From assembly GCF_002571225.1 (NCBI RefSeq), contig NZ_NVEC01000001.1:1-64000 (forward strand): a DNA stretch of 64,000 bases, written 5' to 3'. The stretch comes from Bacillus sp. AFS059628. Its GTDB lineage: Bacteria; Bacillota; Bacilli; Bacillales; Bacillaceae_G. The notes under the pieces are model-generated. The model was given only the letters and a program-made list of their open reading frames with translations, was not told the origin of the DNA and searched no databases. Both the position numbers and the translations under genes were made by a program. Of the stretch, positions 8,004-17,029 are shown piece after piece; position 1 is the first letter of the stretch, and each line of letters starts with the position of its first letter.

Positions 8004-8973
8004 ACGATTCTCCCCCTATATGATGAATACATTTTTTTGGCACATATAACGATACTGGTTTACCGATGCTGAATTTACTATTGTGATAAGCTGTCCATAT
8101 CCCGAGTGCACCCATGTTTACTTTCATTTCATACCGTTCTCCTACATATGTAACGTGTTGTATTTCACCTGTATACATTTCGCACACTTCATTTTTTGTC
8201 CAGCTCACATGCTCTGGACGAACCATTTGTTTCCCCTCTACAAGCCAATTTGCCTTACCAACAAATTTTGCAACAAATTCATGAGATGGCTTCACATAAA
8301 TGTCTTCTGGTTTTCCTTTTTGTAATACTTCTCCTTGTTTCATAACAATAATTTGATCTGACATTGACATCGCTTCTGTTTGATCATGAGTGACATACAA
8401 TGCCGTTAAACCAATTGAATGAACGATATCCATAAGCTCTAATCGCATTTCTTCTCGCAAAATTGCATCGAGTGCACTCAGCGGTTCATCAAACAAAATA
8501 AAATTCGGTTTGGTTACAATTGCTCTCGCAAATGCGACACGTTGCTGCTGTCCACCAGAGAGTTCATGCGGATATCTTTTCTCCATCCCTTGCAAGCGAA
8601 CTCGCTTTATTGCATCTTCTACTTTTTCCCGTAATTGATTCGTTTGCTTTGTAGCTCTTAAACTAAATGCAACATTTTCAAATACAGTCATATGCGGCCA
8701 TAAAGCAAAATCTTGAAATACCATGCCGATATTACGTTCATGAGGAGATGTTTTAATTCTTTTAGTAGAAGAATACATGCACTTATCCCCAAAATATATT
8801 TCACCTTTATCTGGCTCTTCAAGTCCTGCAATCATTCTAAGTAAAGTCGTTTTCCCGCATCCCGAAGGTCCTAAAAGTGTGGTGAATTCACCTTGTTTCA
8901 TAACAATTTGTAACGGTTTTAACGCCTTTGTTTTTCCAAAGTTCTTTTCTAATCCATGAATTTTAATATCCAT
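7981..8973 (-). CDS. ABC importer ATPase (FbpC/PotA-like)
   Basis: A 330-residue nucleotide-binding protein. It has Walker A GPSGCGKT (35-42), Q-loop VFQDFALWP (85-93), signature LSGGQQQR (138-145), Walker B FILFDEP (158-164) and the H-loop in YVTHDQTEAM, then a short C-terminal TOBE-like regulatory part from about residue 250. It is the first gene of an operon with binding protein, permease, metallo-hydrolase and CYTH-like protein. AGAGGTGATACG precedes the ATG. A LysR gene is divergent from it. Confidence 0.9.
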   Translation of the reverse strand: MDIKIHGLEKNFGKTKALKPLQIVMKQGEFTTLLGPSGCGKTTLLRMIAGLEEPDKGEIYFGDKCMYSSTKRIKTSPHERNIGMVFQDFALWPHMTVFENVAFSLRATKQTNQLREKVEDAIKRVRLQGMEKRYPHELSGGQQQRVAFARAIVTKPNFILFDEPLSALDAILREEMRLELMDIVHSIGLTALYVTHDQTEAMSMSDQIIVMKQGEVLQKGKPEDIYVKPSHEFVAKFVGKANWLVEGKQMVRPEHVSWTKNEVCEMYTGEIQHVTYVGERYEMKVNMGALGIWTAYHNSKFSIGKPVSLYVPKKCIHHIGGESYEEILFA

Positions 8974-9089
8974 CGTATCACCTCTCTCCCCTCACTCTTA
9001 ACCTGCTTTCATTCTATCTGGAAGACTTATACTGAATGTTAATGTACTGTAAAGATTAAATTAAAAAACTTCTAATAAACTATTTATTT

Positions 9090-9108
9090 CTATAGATTTT
9101 TTCTATAG
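9090..9108. promoter_or_regulatory. Candidate LysR operator in the divergent promoter region
   Basis: CTATAG occurs twice, 7 bases apart, forming the inverted repeat TATAGA-N5-TCTATA. This is a T-N11-A-type LysR box. It lies 28 bases before the LysR gene and about 115 bases before the ABC operon. Assignment is by position and form. Confidence 0.5.
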
Positions 9109-9135
9109 TTAAAATAAAAAAGGCGGCAACTCCTA

Positions 9136-10029
9136 ATGAATCTCTTAAAATTAGAAATTGTAGTGCTTATTAAGAAATACAAAAAACTTACGATTGTTGC
9201 AGAAAAACTTGGTGTTAAACAACCTACTATTACATTCCATATAAAAAGCTTAGAAGAGGAACTAGGTGTACCTTTATTTGAATTACGTTCTGGAAGATAT
9301 TTCTTAACGGAGGCTGGAGAGGCACTGCATCATTATGCCTGTAAAATAGATGCACTTATGAAAGAGGCTAGACGGGTCACGCAAGAGTTTAAAGATTTTC
9401 ATAAAGGCGCTATAACAATTGGCGCTAGCTATGTACCAGCGACTTATCTTTTACCAGAAATCGTTTATCAATTTCAATGTAAATTTCCAAATATAAAAAT
9501 AACACTTATGGTAAAAACAGCTCCTGAAATTCGAACGATGCTACAAAATCATGAAATTGATCTCGGTGTAATTTCCGCAGCACCGTTTGATGAATCACTT
9601 TTAAAACAGACGAATGTAATGCCTGATACACTTGTTCTTGCTTTCTCCAAAGAACATCATTTTTCAAAAAAAGAAAATGTATCATTACAAGATATCGAAA
9701 AGGAACGAATATTACTACATCGTAATCCATCTACTACGAGAGATTTACTTACAAAATGGATGTTAGCTCATAACATTACATTCCAATCTGAAATTGAATT
9801 AGATTCATTAGAAACGATGAAACAAATTTTAAAATATGGTAATGGAGTGGCTTTTATTTCTAAACTCGCTATTGAACAAGAAGTACACCGAAATGAACTA
9901 TGCTATATACCCATCCCTGGATTTGAGTTTCAACGTAACATTTATACGATTCATCATGAAGACAGATGGAATTCTAAAATTATTTCTTTCTTACTTCATA
10001 ACATCACTTCTTATGCAACAAAAAATTAA
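9136..10029 (+). CDS. LysR-family transcriptional regulator
   Basis: A 297-residue protein. An N-terminal winged helix-turn-helix (residues 1-60: KLTIVAEKLGVKQPTITFHIKSLEEELGVPLFE) is followed by a type II periplasmic-like effector domain (from about residue 90). It is transcribed away from the ABC/beta-CASP/CYTH operon, the usual setting for a LysR protein controlling its neighbour. Its ligand is unknown but could be the transported compound. The ribosome site is AAGGCGG. A strong terminator follows. Confidence 0.88.
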   Translation: MNLLKLEIVVLIKKYKKLTIVAEKLGVKQPTITFHIKSLEEELGVPLFELRSGRYFLTEAGEALHHYACKIDALMKEARRVTQEFKDFHKGAITIGASYVPATYLLPEIVYQFQCKFPNIKITLMVKTAPEIRTMLQNHEIDLGVISAAPFDESLLKQTNVMPDTLVLAFSKEHHFSKKENVSLQDIEKERILLHRNPSTTRDLLTKWMLAHNITFQSEIELDSLETMKQILKYGNGVAFISKLAIEQEVHRNELCYIPIPGFEFQRNIYTIHHEDRWNSKIISFLLHNITSYATKN

Positions 10030-10058
10030 AAGGCTGTCGTTATATACGACAGCCTTTT
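10028..10058. terminator. Bidirectional terminator
   Basis: A 13-bp stem (AAAAGGCTGTCGT and complement) with a 5-nt loop, flanked by A and T runs, between the convergent LysR and lipoprotein genes. Confidence 0.87.
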
Positions 10059-10069
10059 AAACTATAACT

Positions 10070-10594
10070 CTATTTATTTTTCTTCGCTTCAATTTTTGCT
10101 TGCGCCTCTTCAGCCTTATCTAATGCTTCTGAAACTTTTTTCTCTTTTTCTTTCACATCATCTATACTATCGACAGCTTTAATAAGTTTATCGATTCCTT
10201 CTTCTTCTACTTTTCTCCGCTTGGCTACTCTTTCATTCACTTTCTTTTCTACATCTTTTGCTTTTTGAAGCATATTCTCTGCATTTGATGTTACAGCTGT
10301 TGCAAGCGCATCGTCTTTTTTCATTTGTAACACTTCATTTGCAATGTCTTTCGCTTCTAAATACTTACCGTCTTTTAATGCAGTTGCTCCATGATCCATT
10401 TTCTCGGCCATTTCTTTATATGATTTCGCTTCATTTCCTGATTTTTCTTTTTCCGCTTTTTCAAACCACATTGTTGCATCACTATATTTTTCATCTTTCA
10501 ATGATTGCATACCTGTTTCAATATATGTGTCATAATTACTACACCCAGCCATCACGACTAACAGAAAAAGCATAATAAAACTTAATTTTTTCAT
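10070..10594 (-). CDS. Lipoprotein with TPR-like helical body
   Basis: A 174-residue lipoprotein (lipobox VVMAGCS, Cys18). The mature part is almost wholly helical, with alternating KYSDATMWFEKAEKEK and KYLEAKDIANEVLQMKK units that look like tetratricopeptide repeats, then a long lysine- and glutamate-rich coiled coil (EKKVNERVAKRRKVEEEG). The ATG at 10594 is chosen because AAAAGGAG lies upstream and the signal peptide begins there; upstream codons in frame are not protein-like. Probably anchored outside the membrane. Function unknown. Confidence 0.75.
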   Translation of the reverse strand: MKKLSFIMLFLLVVMAGCSNYDTYIETGMQSLKDEKYSDATMWFEKAEKEKSGNEAKSYKEMAEKMDHGATALKDGKYLEAKDIANEVLQMKKDDALATAVTSNAENMLQKAKDVEKKVNERVAKRRKVEEEGIDKLIKAVDSIDDVKEKEKKVSEALDKAEEAQAKIEAKKNK

Positions 10595-10691
10595 GATGTT
10601 TTCTCCTTTTCTTTGCCTGCTCACTTTACTGTAACATACATGAAAAAGAGTTTCAAAAACTAAAATACTAATTTGGTCATTTTTATTATTT

Positions 10692-11960
10692 TCAAACCGA
10701 CACATCTACTTGTTTTTTCGACATATGTTGCTTTACTCCAACTAATACAACTAACAATAATCCTCCGCCTATCGTCATCATCACAATGCTAGTTGGCAAC
10801 ATATCTAATAATAACCCATATACAATCATACCGAGTGGCGCGATTGCAGTAGCAATTGTTTCAAGTAGGCCAAACACACGCCCTAAGTAGCTCGGCTCTG
10901 TCGTTTTTTGCATATGTACTTGCATCGGAATATTTACAATCATAATTGCTATACCAGTTAACATCATAAAAGCAATATAGTAAATAAAACTTGCTACTTT
11001 TGGAATGTTAACTAACAATGGAAAGACTGTACATAAACTTAAACCCGCAAACAAAAACAGTCCTGTATAAATAGAACGAAACGGATTATTCACTTCTTTA
11101 CGTACTGATAAAGCAATCGCACCTATTAACATCCCGACCGCTAACATTCCTTCTACAGTACCGAGTTGCTTTGAAGATAAATGCAATGTATGAACGATAA
11201 TGTATGGAAGCGCAACGGTTAACCCACACGCAAAAAAGTTTACCCACAGTGCTATTTTCATTAAACCATATATTTCATGTTGTCGTTTTACATATGAAAA
11301 ACCTTCTTTTATACTCGTCAAGAAATGCTCTTTACTTTCAACCATTTCTTTTTTATATAAATCAAATACGATAAATAATTGCAAAACAACCGCTAAAAAG
11401 AACGTAATACTATTTAATAAAAAGAACGACTGAATAGAAAAGAATCCAAATACAACTCCGCCAATAATCGGCCCTAAAATATTTGATAAAGAAGCTGCCG
11501 TTTGATTTAAAGCACTCGCTTTTTGAATACGTTCCTCATTTACTAAACTCGGAATAGACGAAGTTAATGCAACTGAATAAAAACTGGCACAAATTGATAA
11601 TAATGCTGCTGAAACATAAATAAAAAGAAGTGATGGTCCAAACATAGTAGCAAGAATAAACATAATAAGCATCGTTAAACTACTTAATAAATCAGTGCCA
11701 ATAACAAGCCACTTTCGATTCACACGGTCAGCTACAGCACCAGCAATTGGTCCACAGATCATCCTTGGAAGTGATCCGCAAACGAGCGTAGTTGCAAAAC
11801 CCATTCCTGAACCAGTTGTCTTTAATACGTATAACCCCATTGCGAATGTATAAATACCTGCGCCCAATAAAGACGTCATTTTTCCAATCATCATTAAAAT
11901 AATATTTCTCGTTGCAATTTTCATTCTTGTATCATGTTGCCCTATACTTATATCTCCCAT
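10692..11960 (-). CDS. MFS efflux transporter (MFS_3 type)
   Basis: A 422-residue, twelve-helix major facilitator. The loop motif between helices 2 and 3 (GAVADRVNRKWLVIGTDLL, motif A) and the overall pattern fit the DHA3/enterobactin-exporter-like MFS_3 group of drug and macrolide exporters. AAGGGGAG precedes the ATG. It is divergent from an Xre/TPR regulator across a 118-base gap with two palindromic sites, so control by that regulator is likely. The substrate is not predictable. Confidence 0.85.
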   Translation of the reverse strand: MGDISIGQHDTRMKIATRNIILMMIGKMTSLLGAGIYTFAMGLYVLKTTGSGMGFATTLVCGSLPRMICGPIAGAVADRVNRKWLVIGTDLLSSLTMLIMFILATMFGPSLLFIYVSAALLSICASFYSVALTSSIPSLVNEERIQKASALNQTAASLSNILGPIIGGVVFGFFSIQSFFLLNSITFFLAVVLQLFIVFDLYKKEMVESKEHFLTSIKEGFSYVKRQHEIYGLMKIALWVNFFACGLTVALPYIIVHTLHLSSKQLGTVEGMLAVGMLIGAIALSVRKEVNNPFRSIYTGLFLFAGLSLCTVFPLLVNIPKVASFIYYIAFMMLTGIAIMIVNIPMQVHMQKTTEPSYLGRVFGLLETIATAIAPLGMIVYGLLLDMLPTSIVMMTIGGGLLLVVLVGVKQHMSKKQVDVSV

Positions 11961-11977
11961 AGCGAATTTCTCCCCTT

Positions 11978-12057
11978 AAAAGTTAAATTGTGTTAAACTT
12001 ATTATATAATCAACTTTCCAATTTTTACAACAAAAAGTTAAATATAATTTAACTTTT
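11978..12057. promoter_or_regulatory. Paired palindromic operators between MFS gene and Xre regulator
   Basis: Site 1 begins AAAAGTTAAAT at 11978-11988, with an imperfect partner TTAAACTT ending at 12000. Site 2 is a near-perfect palindrome of 11-bp arms with a 3-nt spacer: AAAAGTTAAAT at 12033-12043 and its complement at 12047-12057. The same 11-nt half-site begins both. Each lies next to one of the divergent genes, as expected of operators for the Xre protein. Confidence 0.65.
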
Positions 12058-12078
12058 CAATTATAAAGGAGCAATAAT

Positions 12079-13293
12079 ATGGCAACTCTCGGCGAAAAAA
12101 TTAAAGCGTTACGTAAGGAAAAAAAGCTTACGCAAACTGAACTGGCAGGTTCTGAACTAACAAAAAGCATGCTTAGTCAAATTGAAAATGGAAAAGCTAC
12201 ACCTTCCATGAAAACATTGCAATATATCGCTGAAAAACTAGAATGTGAAGCGAGTTTTTTATTAGAAGATGATGATAGAGAAATTGTTGAACTCATTACA
12301 AAAATGGAGCAACTCATAAAGGAAAACAAATGTGATGAAGTGTATGAGACTTTACTTCCTATCGTTCAAAAAGAGCTCCCTTCTACTTTAAATACAGCTC
12401 GTATATACAAACAATTCGTAACTGCTGCGGCGATTATGAAAGATTACAACATTGAATCTTACGTAGAAAAAGCTGTTTCTATTTTCGAAAAATATAAGTT
12501 ATACCGCGACAGTACGGAAACAAAATTAAAATTATCTTTTGCGATATTCACACGTAAAAAATATGCAGAATGTTTACAACTTATATCTAATATTAGAAAT
12601 GATTATGAAAAGAAACATTTAGAAATGGATCTTATTATACATATTGAATTATGTTTATATGAAGCCATCATATTACTAGCATGTGGCGATTATGAAAAAT
12701 GTGAAGAAACGATATTAGAAGCACTCGCATTTTCAAAAAAACATCAAGTGTATTATAAAACAGATGAATTTTACCGTATTTTATCTTACCAAAAAGTGAT
12801 TACAGTTGATAAAGAGCGTTATTTATATTACATAAAAAAATCTGAGCAATTTGCCATTTTTACAGAAGATACTCTATCCATTGCGATAATTGACATTTTA
12901 AAAGCTTACTACTACAACACGATTACTAATGAATATACAATCGCATTAAAACATCTAGAACAATTTCGAGAAAAACTAAAAGATCAGCCCATTTTTCAAG
13001 ACGACGGATTGTATTATCTTGAAAAAGGAAAAGCTTTATACGGATTAAAACGTTACGAAGAAGCTTTACAAGCGTTGCAACGTGCTTTTATACCGGATTA
13101 TATGAACCATCCACTGGATCAAGCGTGGCTTACAACAGCTGGTGCATATCGTGCACTTTGTTACGTTAAACTGAATGATAAAAAAAGAGCTCTTGAAGAA
13201 GCAACAAAAGCAAACGAAACGATACAATCGTATCCTGACTCTATTTTCTCTTCTTTTATTAAAGAAACATTACAAATAATACAAAAACTTTAA
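12079..13293 (+). CDS. Xre-type helix-turn-helix regulator with TPR domain
   Basis: A 404-residue protein. The first 60 residues form an Xre/Cro helix-turn-helix (LGEKIKALRKEKKLTQTELA, then SKSMLSQIENGKATPSMKTL-like recognition helices). The rest is helical with tetratricopeptide-like units (for example YYLEKGKALYGLKRYEEALQ). This is the plan of RNPP-type and related regulators that sense a peptide or protein through TPRs. No secreted peptide gene is seen next to it. AAAGGAG precedes the start. It probably controls the divergent MFS gene and itself. Confidence 0.85.
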   Translation: MATLGEKIKALRKEKKLTQTELAGSELTKSMLSQIENGKATPSMKTLQYIAEKLECEASFLLEDDDREIVELITKMEQLIKENKCDEVYETLLPIVQKELPSTLNTARIYKQFVTAAAIMKDYNIESYVEKAVSIFEKYKLYRDSTETKLKLSFAIFTRKKYAECLQLISNIRNDYEKKHLEMDLIIHIELCLYEAIILLACGDYEKCEETILEALAFSKKHQVYYKTDEFYRILSYQKVITVDKERYLYYIKKSEQFAIFTEDTLSIAIIDILKAYYYNTITNEYTIALKHLEQFREKLKDQPIFQDDGLYYLEKGKALYGLKRYEEALQALQRAFIPDYMNHPLDQAWLTTAGAYRALCYVKLNDKKRALEEATKANETIQSYPDSIFSSFIKETLQIIQKL

Positions 13294-13359
13294 GAATGTC
13301 TCGAAATGGTATATTATTCCTCTTTTTTAGCAAAGATAATAATGATGGGAGGAATATAA

Positions 13360-13539
13360 ATGAATATTCAACGTGCAAAAGAGCTTTCTGTGTCATCTGA
13401 ACAAGCGAATGTCAGTTTTCAAGGCATGCCTGTTACCATTCAACACGTCGATGAAAGCAACGAAACCGCCCGCATATATGAAGTAAAAAATCCAGAACGC
13501 GAATTAACGGTTCCAGTTAATAGCTTAGAGGAAATATAA
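13360..13539 (+). CDS. sspH: H-type small acid-soluble spore protein
   Basis: A 59-codon frame, MNIQRAKELSVSSEQANVSF onward, with conserved VTIQHVDE and the ending NPERELTVPVNSLEEI. This is the full length and pattern of SspH, a minor SASP made in the forespore and found in the spore core. GGGAGG stands seven bases before the ATG. GGTATA near 13305 and CAAAGATAATA near 13331 could be a sigma-G promoter, but the match is loose. A terminator begins at the stop codon. Confidence 0.92.
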   Translation: MNIQRAKELSVSSEQANVSFQGMPVTIQHVDESNETARIYEVKNPERELTVPVNSLEEI

Positions 13540-13572
13540 AAAATGCCACTTCGATTTTGAAGTGGCATTTTT
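13539..13572. terminator. Bidirectional terminator of sspH and the pilus operon
   Basis: A 14-bp stem (AAAAATGCCACTTC and complement) with a 6-nt loop and flanking A and T runs. It separates sspH from the last sortase gene of the convergent pilus operon. Confidence 0.87.
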
Positions 13573-13593
13573 CTTACATTATATATTTCATCA

Positions 13594-14415
13594 CTAGTTT
13601 TTCTTTTTTAATAAACCGTACAATCCTATACAAATTACAATGAGACCCACTATACCAAATGCCAATTCCTCAAATAAATTCCTTGTTTCATGCCCTCTAA
13701 CTTCTACTACACTTTTGGCATCATGTTCAGTTTGATTTGTTTCTACCCTCTCGCCATATATTAACAACCGATATTTATTAGATGTATATGGCTCACATGT
13801 GAGTAATGTAACTCTATCTTGTCCTTTTGTTACACTCAATTTCTCAACTTGATTTGGATTAATGATTTCACGTCCACTTACTTTATAAACAAGTTGCTCT
13901 CCAAGTACATTGACATAGAATATATCGCCATCAGCCAATTGATCCAGGTGCCGAAACATCTTCGCACCATGATAACCTCGGTGCCCTGCCAATACAGTAT
14001 GTGTATCTTTCCCACCAATTGGTAAAGAAGTCCCTTCAATTTGGCCTATTCCTTTACTTAAGTTTTCTTGATTTGCACCTAAGTAAATTGGCAACTCCTC
14101 ATTTATTTTTGGAATTGAAATTGTACCAAACATCTCGTTTTTGTTTACAAAGTCTAACTGCTCATTATCTACTTCAGTATCATGAACAAATGGATCATTC
14201 ATTTTGAAAGTAGTTTTTCCTAACAAACGATTATATGTTTCCATCTTCCGAAATTTCTCATTAACATCTTCTACTTTTAAATTATCGACCATCTTTTCAT
14301 AATGAATTACTCTTGTTTTATATACATAATTATTTATATAATTAGCAACCAATGGATATAGAAATAGAGATAACCCTGTAAGGAACAATATTAAACTTAT
14401 TAAGCCCCTTCTCAC
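13594..14415 (-). CDS. Class C (pilin) sortase, second copy
   Basis: A 273-residue membrane sortase. It has an N-terminal transmembrane helix, the class C lid DPF (in FKMNDPFVHD), the active-site histidine in AGHRGYHG, the TLLTC cysteine, the arginine in KYRLLIYGER, and a C-terminal helix ending LLKKKN. GTG at 14415 is preferred: GGTG lies five bases upstream and the N-terminus then aligns with the first sortase (MRRG versus MKRN). The gap to that sortase is about 20 bases. It probably polymerises pilin or attaches the tip pilin; which of the two copies does which is unknown. Confidence 0.88.
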   Translation of the reverse strand: MRRGLISLILFLTGLSLFLYPLVANYINNYVYKTRVIHYEKMVDNLKVEDVNEKFRKMETYNRLLGKTTFKMNDPFVHDTEVDNEQLDFVNKNEMFGTISIPKINEELPIYLGANQENLSKGIGQIEGTSLPIGGKDTHTVLAGHRGYHGAKMFRHLDQLADGDIFYVNVLGEQLVYKVSGREIINPNQVEKLSVTKGQDRVTLLTCEPYTSNKYRLLIYGERVETNQTEHDAKSVVEVRGHETRNLFEELAFGIVGLIVICIGLYGLLKKKN

Positions 14416-14436
14416 ACACTCACCACACAATACATA

Positions 14437-15237
14437 TTATTTTCGTTTTTTTAAGTAAATGATTAGAAGGATCATACAAATCAGAACAATAGGGACAACA
14501 ATCATCCAATCTTCTAAAATGAAAGGTTTTGTAATCATTTCTTTTTCTCCAGCATCATATGGTACACGGTGTCCTCTCACTAATAGTCTATGCGTATTTA
14601 CTCCATAAGGGGTGCATGTAATTAACGTTGCATAATCTTCTCCTTGTACAACTAATAAATCTTCCGTTTCATTTGGTAATACAACTTTTATTTGATCTAC
14701 TTGATAGGCAAGTACTTTATCTAATGTATGAATATAAAATATATCTTCCTTTACCATTTTATCTAAATGAGTAAACATGAGTGATGAAGGTAAACCGCGA
14801 TGCCCCGTTAAAACTGTATGCGTACTTTCTCCCCCTACTGGTAATGAAGTTTCATCCAACTGTCCAATTCCACGGCTTAACACTTCTTCTGTCGTCCCTT
14901 GATAAATTGGAAGGTTCACATCTATTTTCGGAATTTCTATATGTCCCATAACATCACCAATATTTAACATATCTACGGTCGAACCTTTATGTTCACCATC
15001 CTGTTCACGAAAAGGATCTGAAAATGTTTGCGTCGTATTTTGAATCTTCTTATTATACTCGCTTGCTTCTGTTTCTTTACGATCAATCTCTTCCTGCTCC
15101 AACCTCTTTACCGCTTCATCATACGTACTTACTTCTGAATAGTGAGTTCTTGTCGCAAACCAATTACTTACAGTTGGATAGAGAAATATACTTAATCCTA
15201 GTAAAAAAATACTTCCAAAAATTATATTTCGTTTCAT
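14437..15237 (-). CDS. Class C (pilin) sortase, first copy (SrtD-like)
   Basis: A 266-residue membrane sortase with the same plan as its neighbour: N-terminal helix (FGSIFLLGLSIFLYP), lid DPF (FSDPFREQDG), histidine in TGHRGLPSS, TLITC cysteine, THRLLVRGHR arginine, and a C-terminal helix. Start ATG 15237 with AAAGAGG upstream; the longer frame would read through the preceding hairpin. It lies directly after the major pilin gene, so polymerisation of that pilin through its YPKN lysine is the likely job. B. cereus SrtD is the known relative. Confidence 0.9.
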   Translation of the reverse strand: MKRNIIFGSIFLLGLSIFLYPTVSNWFATRTHYSEVSTYDEAVKRLEQEEIDRKETEASEYNKKIQNTTQTFSDPFREQDGEHKGSTVDMLNIGDVMGHIEIPKIDVNLPIYQGTTEEVLSRGIGQLDETSLPVGGESTHTVLTGHRGLPSSLMFTHLDKMVKEDIFYIHTLDKVLAYQVDQIKVVLPNETEDLLVVQGEDYATLITCTPYGVNTHRLLVRGHRVPYDAGEKEMITKPFILEDWMIVVPIVLICMILLIIYLKKRK

Positions 15238-15266
15238 AACAGCCTCTTTCACTATGGATAAAATGT

Positions 15267-15301
15267 GGAAAAGAGGAAAGCATATCCCTTTCCTCTTTTC
15301 C
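15267..15301 (-). promoter_or_regulatory. Strong hairpin between pilin gene and sortase genes
   Basis: A perfect 14-bp stem (GGAAAAGAGGAAAG and complement) with a 7-nt loop lies between the pilin stop and the sortase start. There is no good U-tract on the minus strand, so partial termination or protection of the pilin mRNA 3' end is more likely than a full stop. This would give more pilin than sortase. Confidence 0.65.
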
Positions 15302-15327
15302 ATACTAAAATATTATGAATATATTCA

Positions 15328-16989
15328 TTAAGAATTCTTTTCAGGTTTCTTTCTAAAGAAAATAAACATTGCTGTCATCATTAGCATAAGACCTACTACT
15401 GTAAAGAGAATTGTCCCCATACCACCTGTTGCTGGGATAATCCATCCGCTCTTATTGTTCTCAACTTGTAAATCAATTACTTTATGATCTTTATCAATTT
15501 TAATATCAATTGGATCTCTTAATTTTTGATATTGCTCTACTGCACCGTCTTCATCTTTATACTTTGGTGCTACCGTTTCAACAATTTGATATTCACCATA
15601 TGGGATTTCATTCCATGTAATCATACCATTTGCATCCGTGATATCATCCATTTTCTTTTTGTTTACTACTACAACATTTCCCTTTTTATCTCGTAATTCG
15701 AATCTTGCACCTTCTAATTTCAAATTCTTATTCTTGCCATCTACTTTTTCAATTTTAATATTTCCCATAGTTGGTGTAACCACTACTTCATTAGATGGCT
15801 TTCCATCTTTTTCTGATGAAACATCATCTTTGTTTACAAAATCTAGTACTGCTTTATTTGGAATTTCTATTCCAGCTTGAGTATCTCCTTTAATTTGTGC
15901 AGTAATTTGCAAATGAAGCTCTTTTCCATTAATTTTTGAAAAATCTTCAATTGTAGCGGTTACTTTTTGACCTTCTACAACTACTTTTACACTACCATCT
16001 TCCACTTTCTTTCCATCAACCATAACAATTGGTTGGCCTTTTATTTCCAAACGATCATCTAAAATATCTGTTACGACATATTTTTTATATAATTTAATAT
16101 CTTCTGGAAGTAATGTTTTGATATCATACGTATAATCTGTCTCTTTATTTATTCCAGCTACTTTTGAACCGTTATTTATACTTTTAGTAATAGTAGGTTC
16201 TTTATAGTTCTTTATATCTTCTAACTTAACTACTTCACCAGACTCCTTAATAGAGAAAGGACGCTCTTCTTTACTAGTTATATAACCGTTTGGAGCCTTA
16301 TGCTCAATAAAATAATAATAATCCCCGTATTCTAGAGAATCTACACGAACTTTACCATCTTCCCCTGTTACTAATGAACTCGGTGTCTTCACTTGTGTGC
16401 TTGTTCCATCTTTATTCTTTTTAAATAAATGGAATTCTGCATCTTTTAACACTTTACCAGCTTCACCTATTTTTACGAATTCTACTGAACCTCTTTTTGT
16501 TTCATTTTTAGGGTAAATATGAACATCGTAATTTAAATCTTTACCGTCTGTACTTGTCATTGGAATATCGACAATAAAAGTAGTCGTATCCAAAGCAATA
16601 TGTTCTGGACCTTTAATAGCTTTTACTTCATAACGTCCTAGTGGAAGATCTGTAAAAACAGCTTCCCCTTTTGCATTTGTTACCTTTGTAATTGCAGCAT
16701 TTTTTACTGGCTTTGCTTCTTCTTTTATAACAGTTCCATCATTTGAATTTTTTTCAAATGACTCAATCCGTTTAATTTCAAAAGTTACACCTTCTAAAGG
16801 TTTTGCATCTTCTGGAACAGTTTGTCCTTCTTTTCCATTGCCTTCTGTAGTTGTTTTAGAACCTTTACTTTGCTCATACTTATGAATCGTTAACGTACCT
16901 GTACTTCTAGATTCCGCACTAACAGCCATGTTAGATAACGTTGAAAAAGCTAACATACAGATTAAAAATAAACTAAAAACCCTTTTCAT
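15328..16989 (-). CDS. Major pilin, BcpA-like (YPKN, IPATG)
   Basis: A 553-residue secreted shaft pilin. It has a signal peptide (MKRVFSLFLICMLAFSTLSN, cut near VSAES), an N-terminal domain with GTLTIHKYE, the pilin motif YPKN (residues 159-162, Lys161 the predicted cross-linking residue), SpaA/Cna-B-type domains with E-boxes (YYYFIEHKAPNGY and YQIVETVAPKYK), and a sorting signal IPATG followed by a hydrophobic stretch and RKK. The sorting motif varies from LPxTG. Start ATG 16989 has AGGGAG upstream. The gene sits between the tip pilin and two class C sortases. Length and plan match B. cereus BcpA; sequence identity was not tested. Confidence 0.9.
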   Translation of the reverse strand: MKRVFSLFLICMLAFSTLSNMAVSAESRSTGTLTIHKYEQSKGSKTTTEGNGKEGQTVPEDAKPLEGVTFEIKRIESFEKNSNDGTVIKEEAKPVKNAAITKVTNAKGEAVFTDLPLGRYEVKAIKGPEHIALDTTTFIVDIPMTSTDGKDLNYDVHIYPKNETKRGSVEFVKIGEAGKVLKDAEFHLFKKNKDGTSTQVKTPSSLVTGEDGKVRVDSLEYGDYYYFIEHKAPNGYITSKEERPFSIKESGEVVKLEDIKNYKEPTITKSINNGSKVAGINKETDYTYDIKTLLPEDIKLYKKYVVTDILDDRLEIKGQPIVMVDGKKVEDGSVKVVVEGQKVTATIEDFSKINGKELHLQITAQIKGDTQAGIEIPNKAVLDFVNKDDVSSEKDGKPSNEVVVTPTMGNIKIEKVDGKNKNLKLEGARFELRDKKGNVVVVNKKKMDDITDANGMITWNEIPYGEYQIVETVAPKYKDEDGAVEQYQKLRDPIDIKIDKDHKVIDLQVENNKSGWIIPATGGMGTILFTVVGLMLMMTAMFIFFRKKPEKNS

Positions 16990-17029
16990 TGTTGTCCACT
17001 CCCTATTGTTTGTGTTACTTTTGTTATTT

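Noticed and set aside
15238-15303. Longer sortase start at 15303
   Set aside because: It would translate through the hairpin at 15267-15301, and the clear ribosome site and membrane-anchor start are at 15237.
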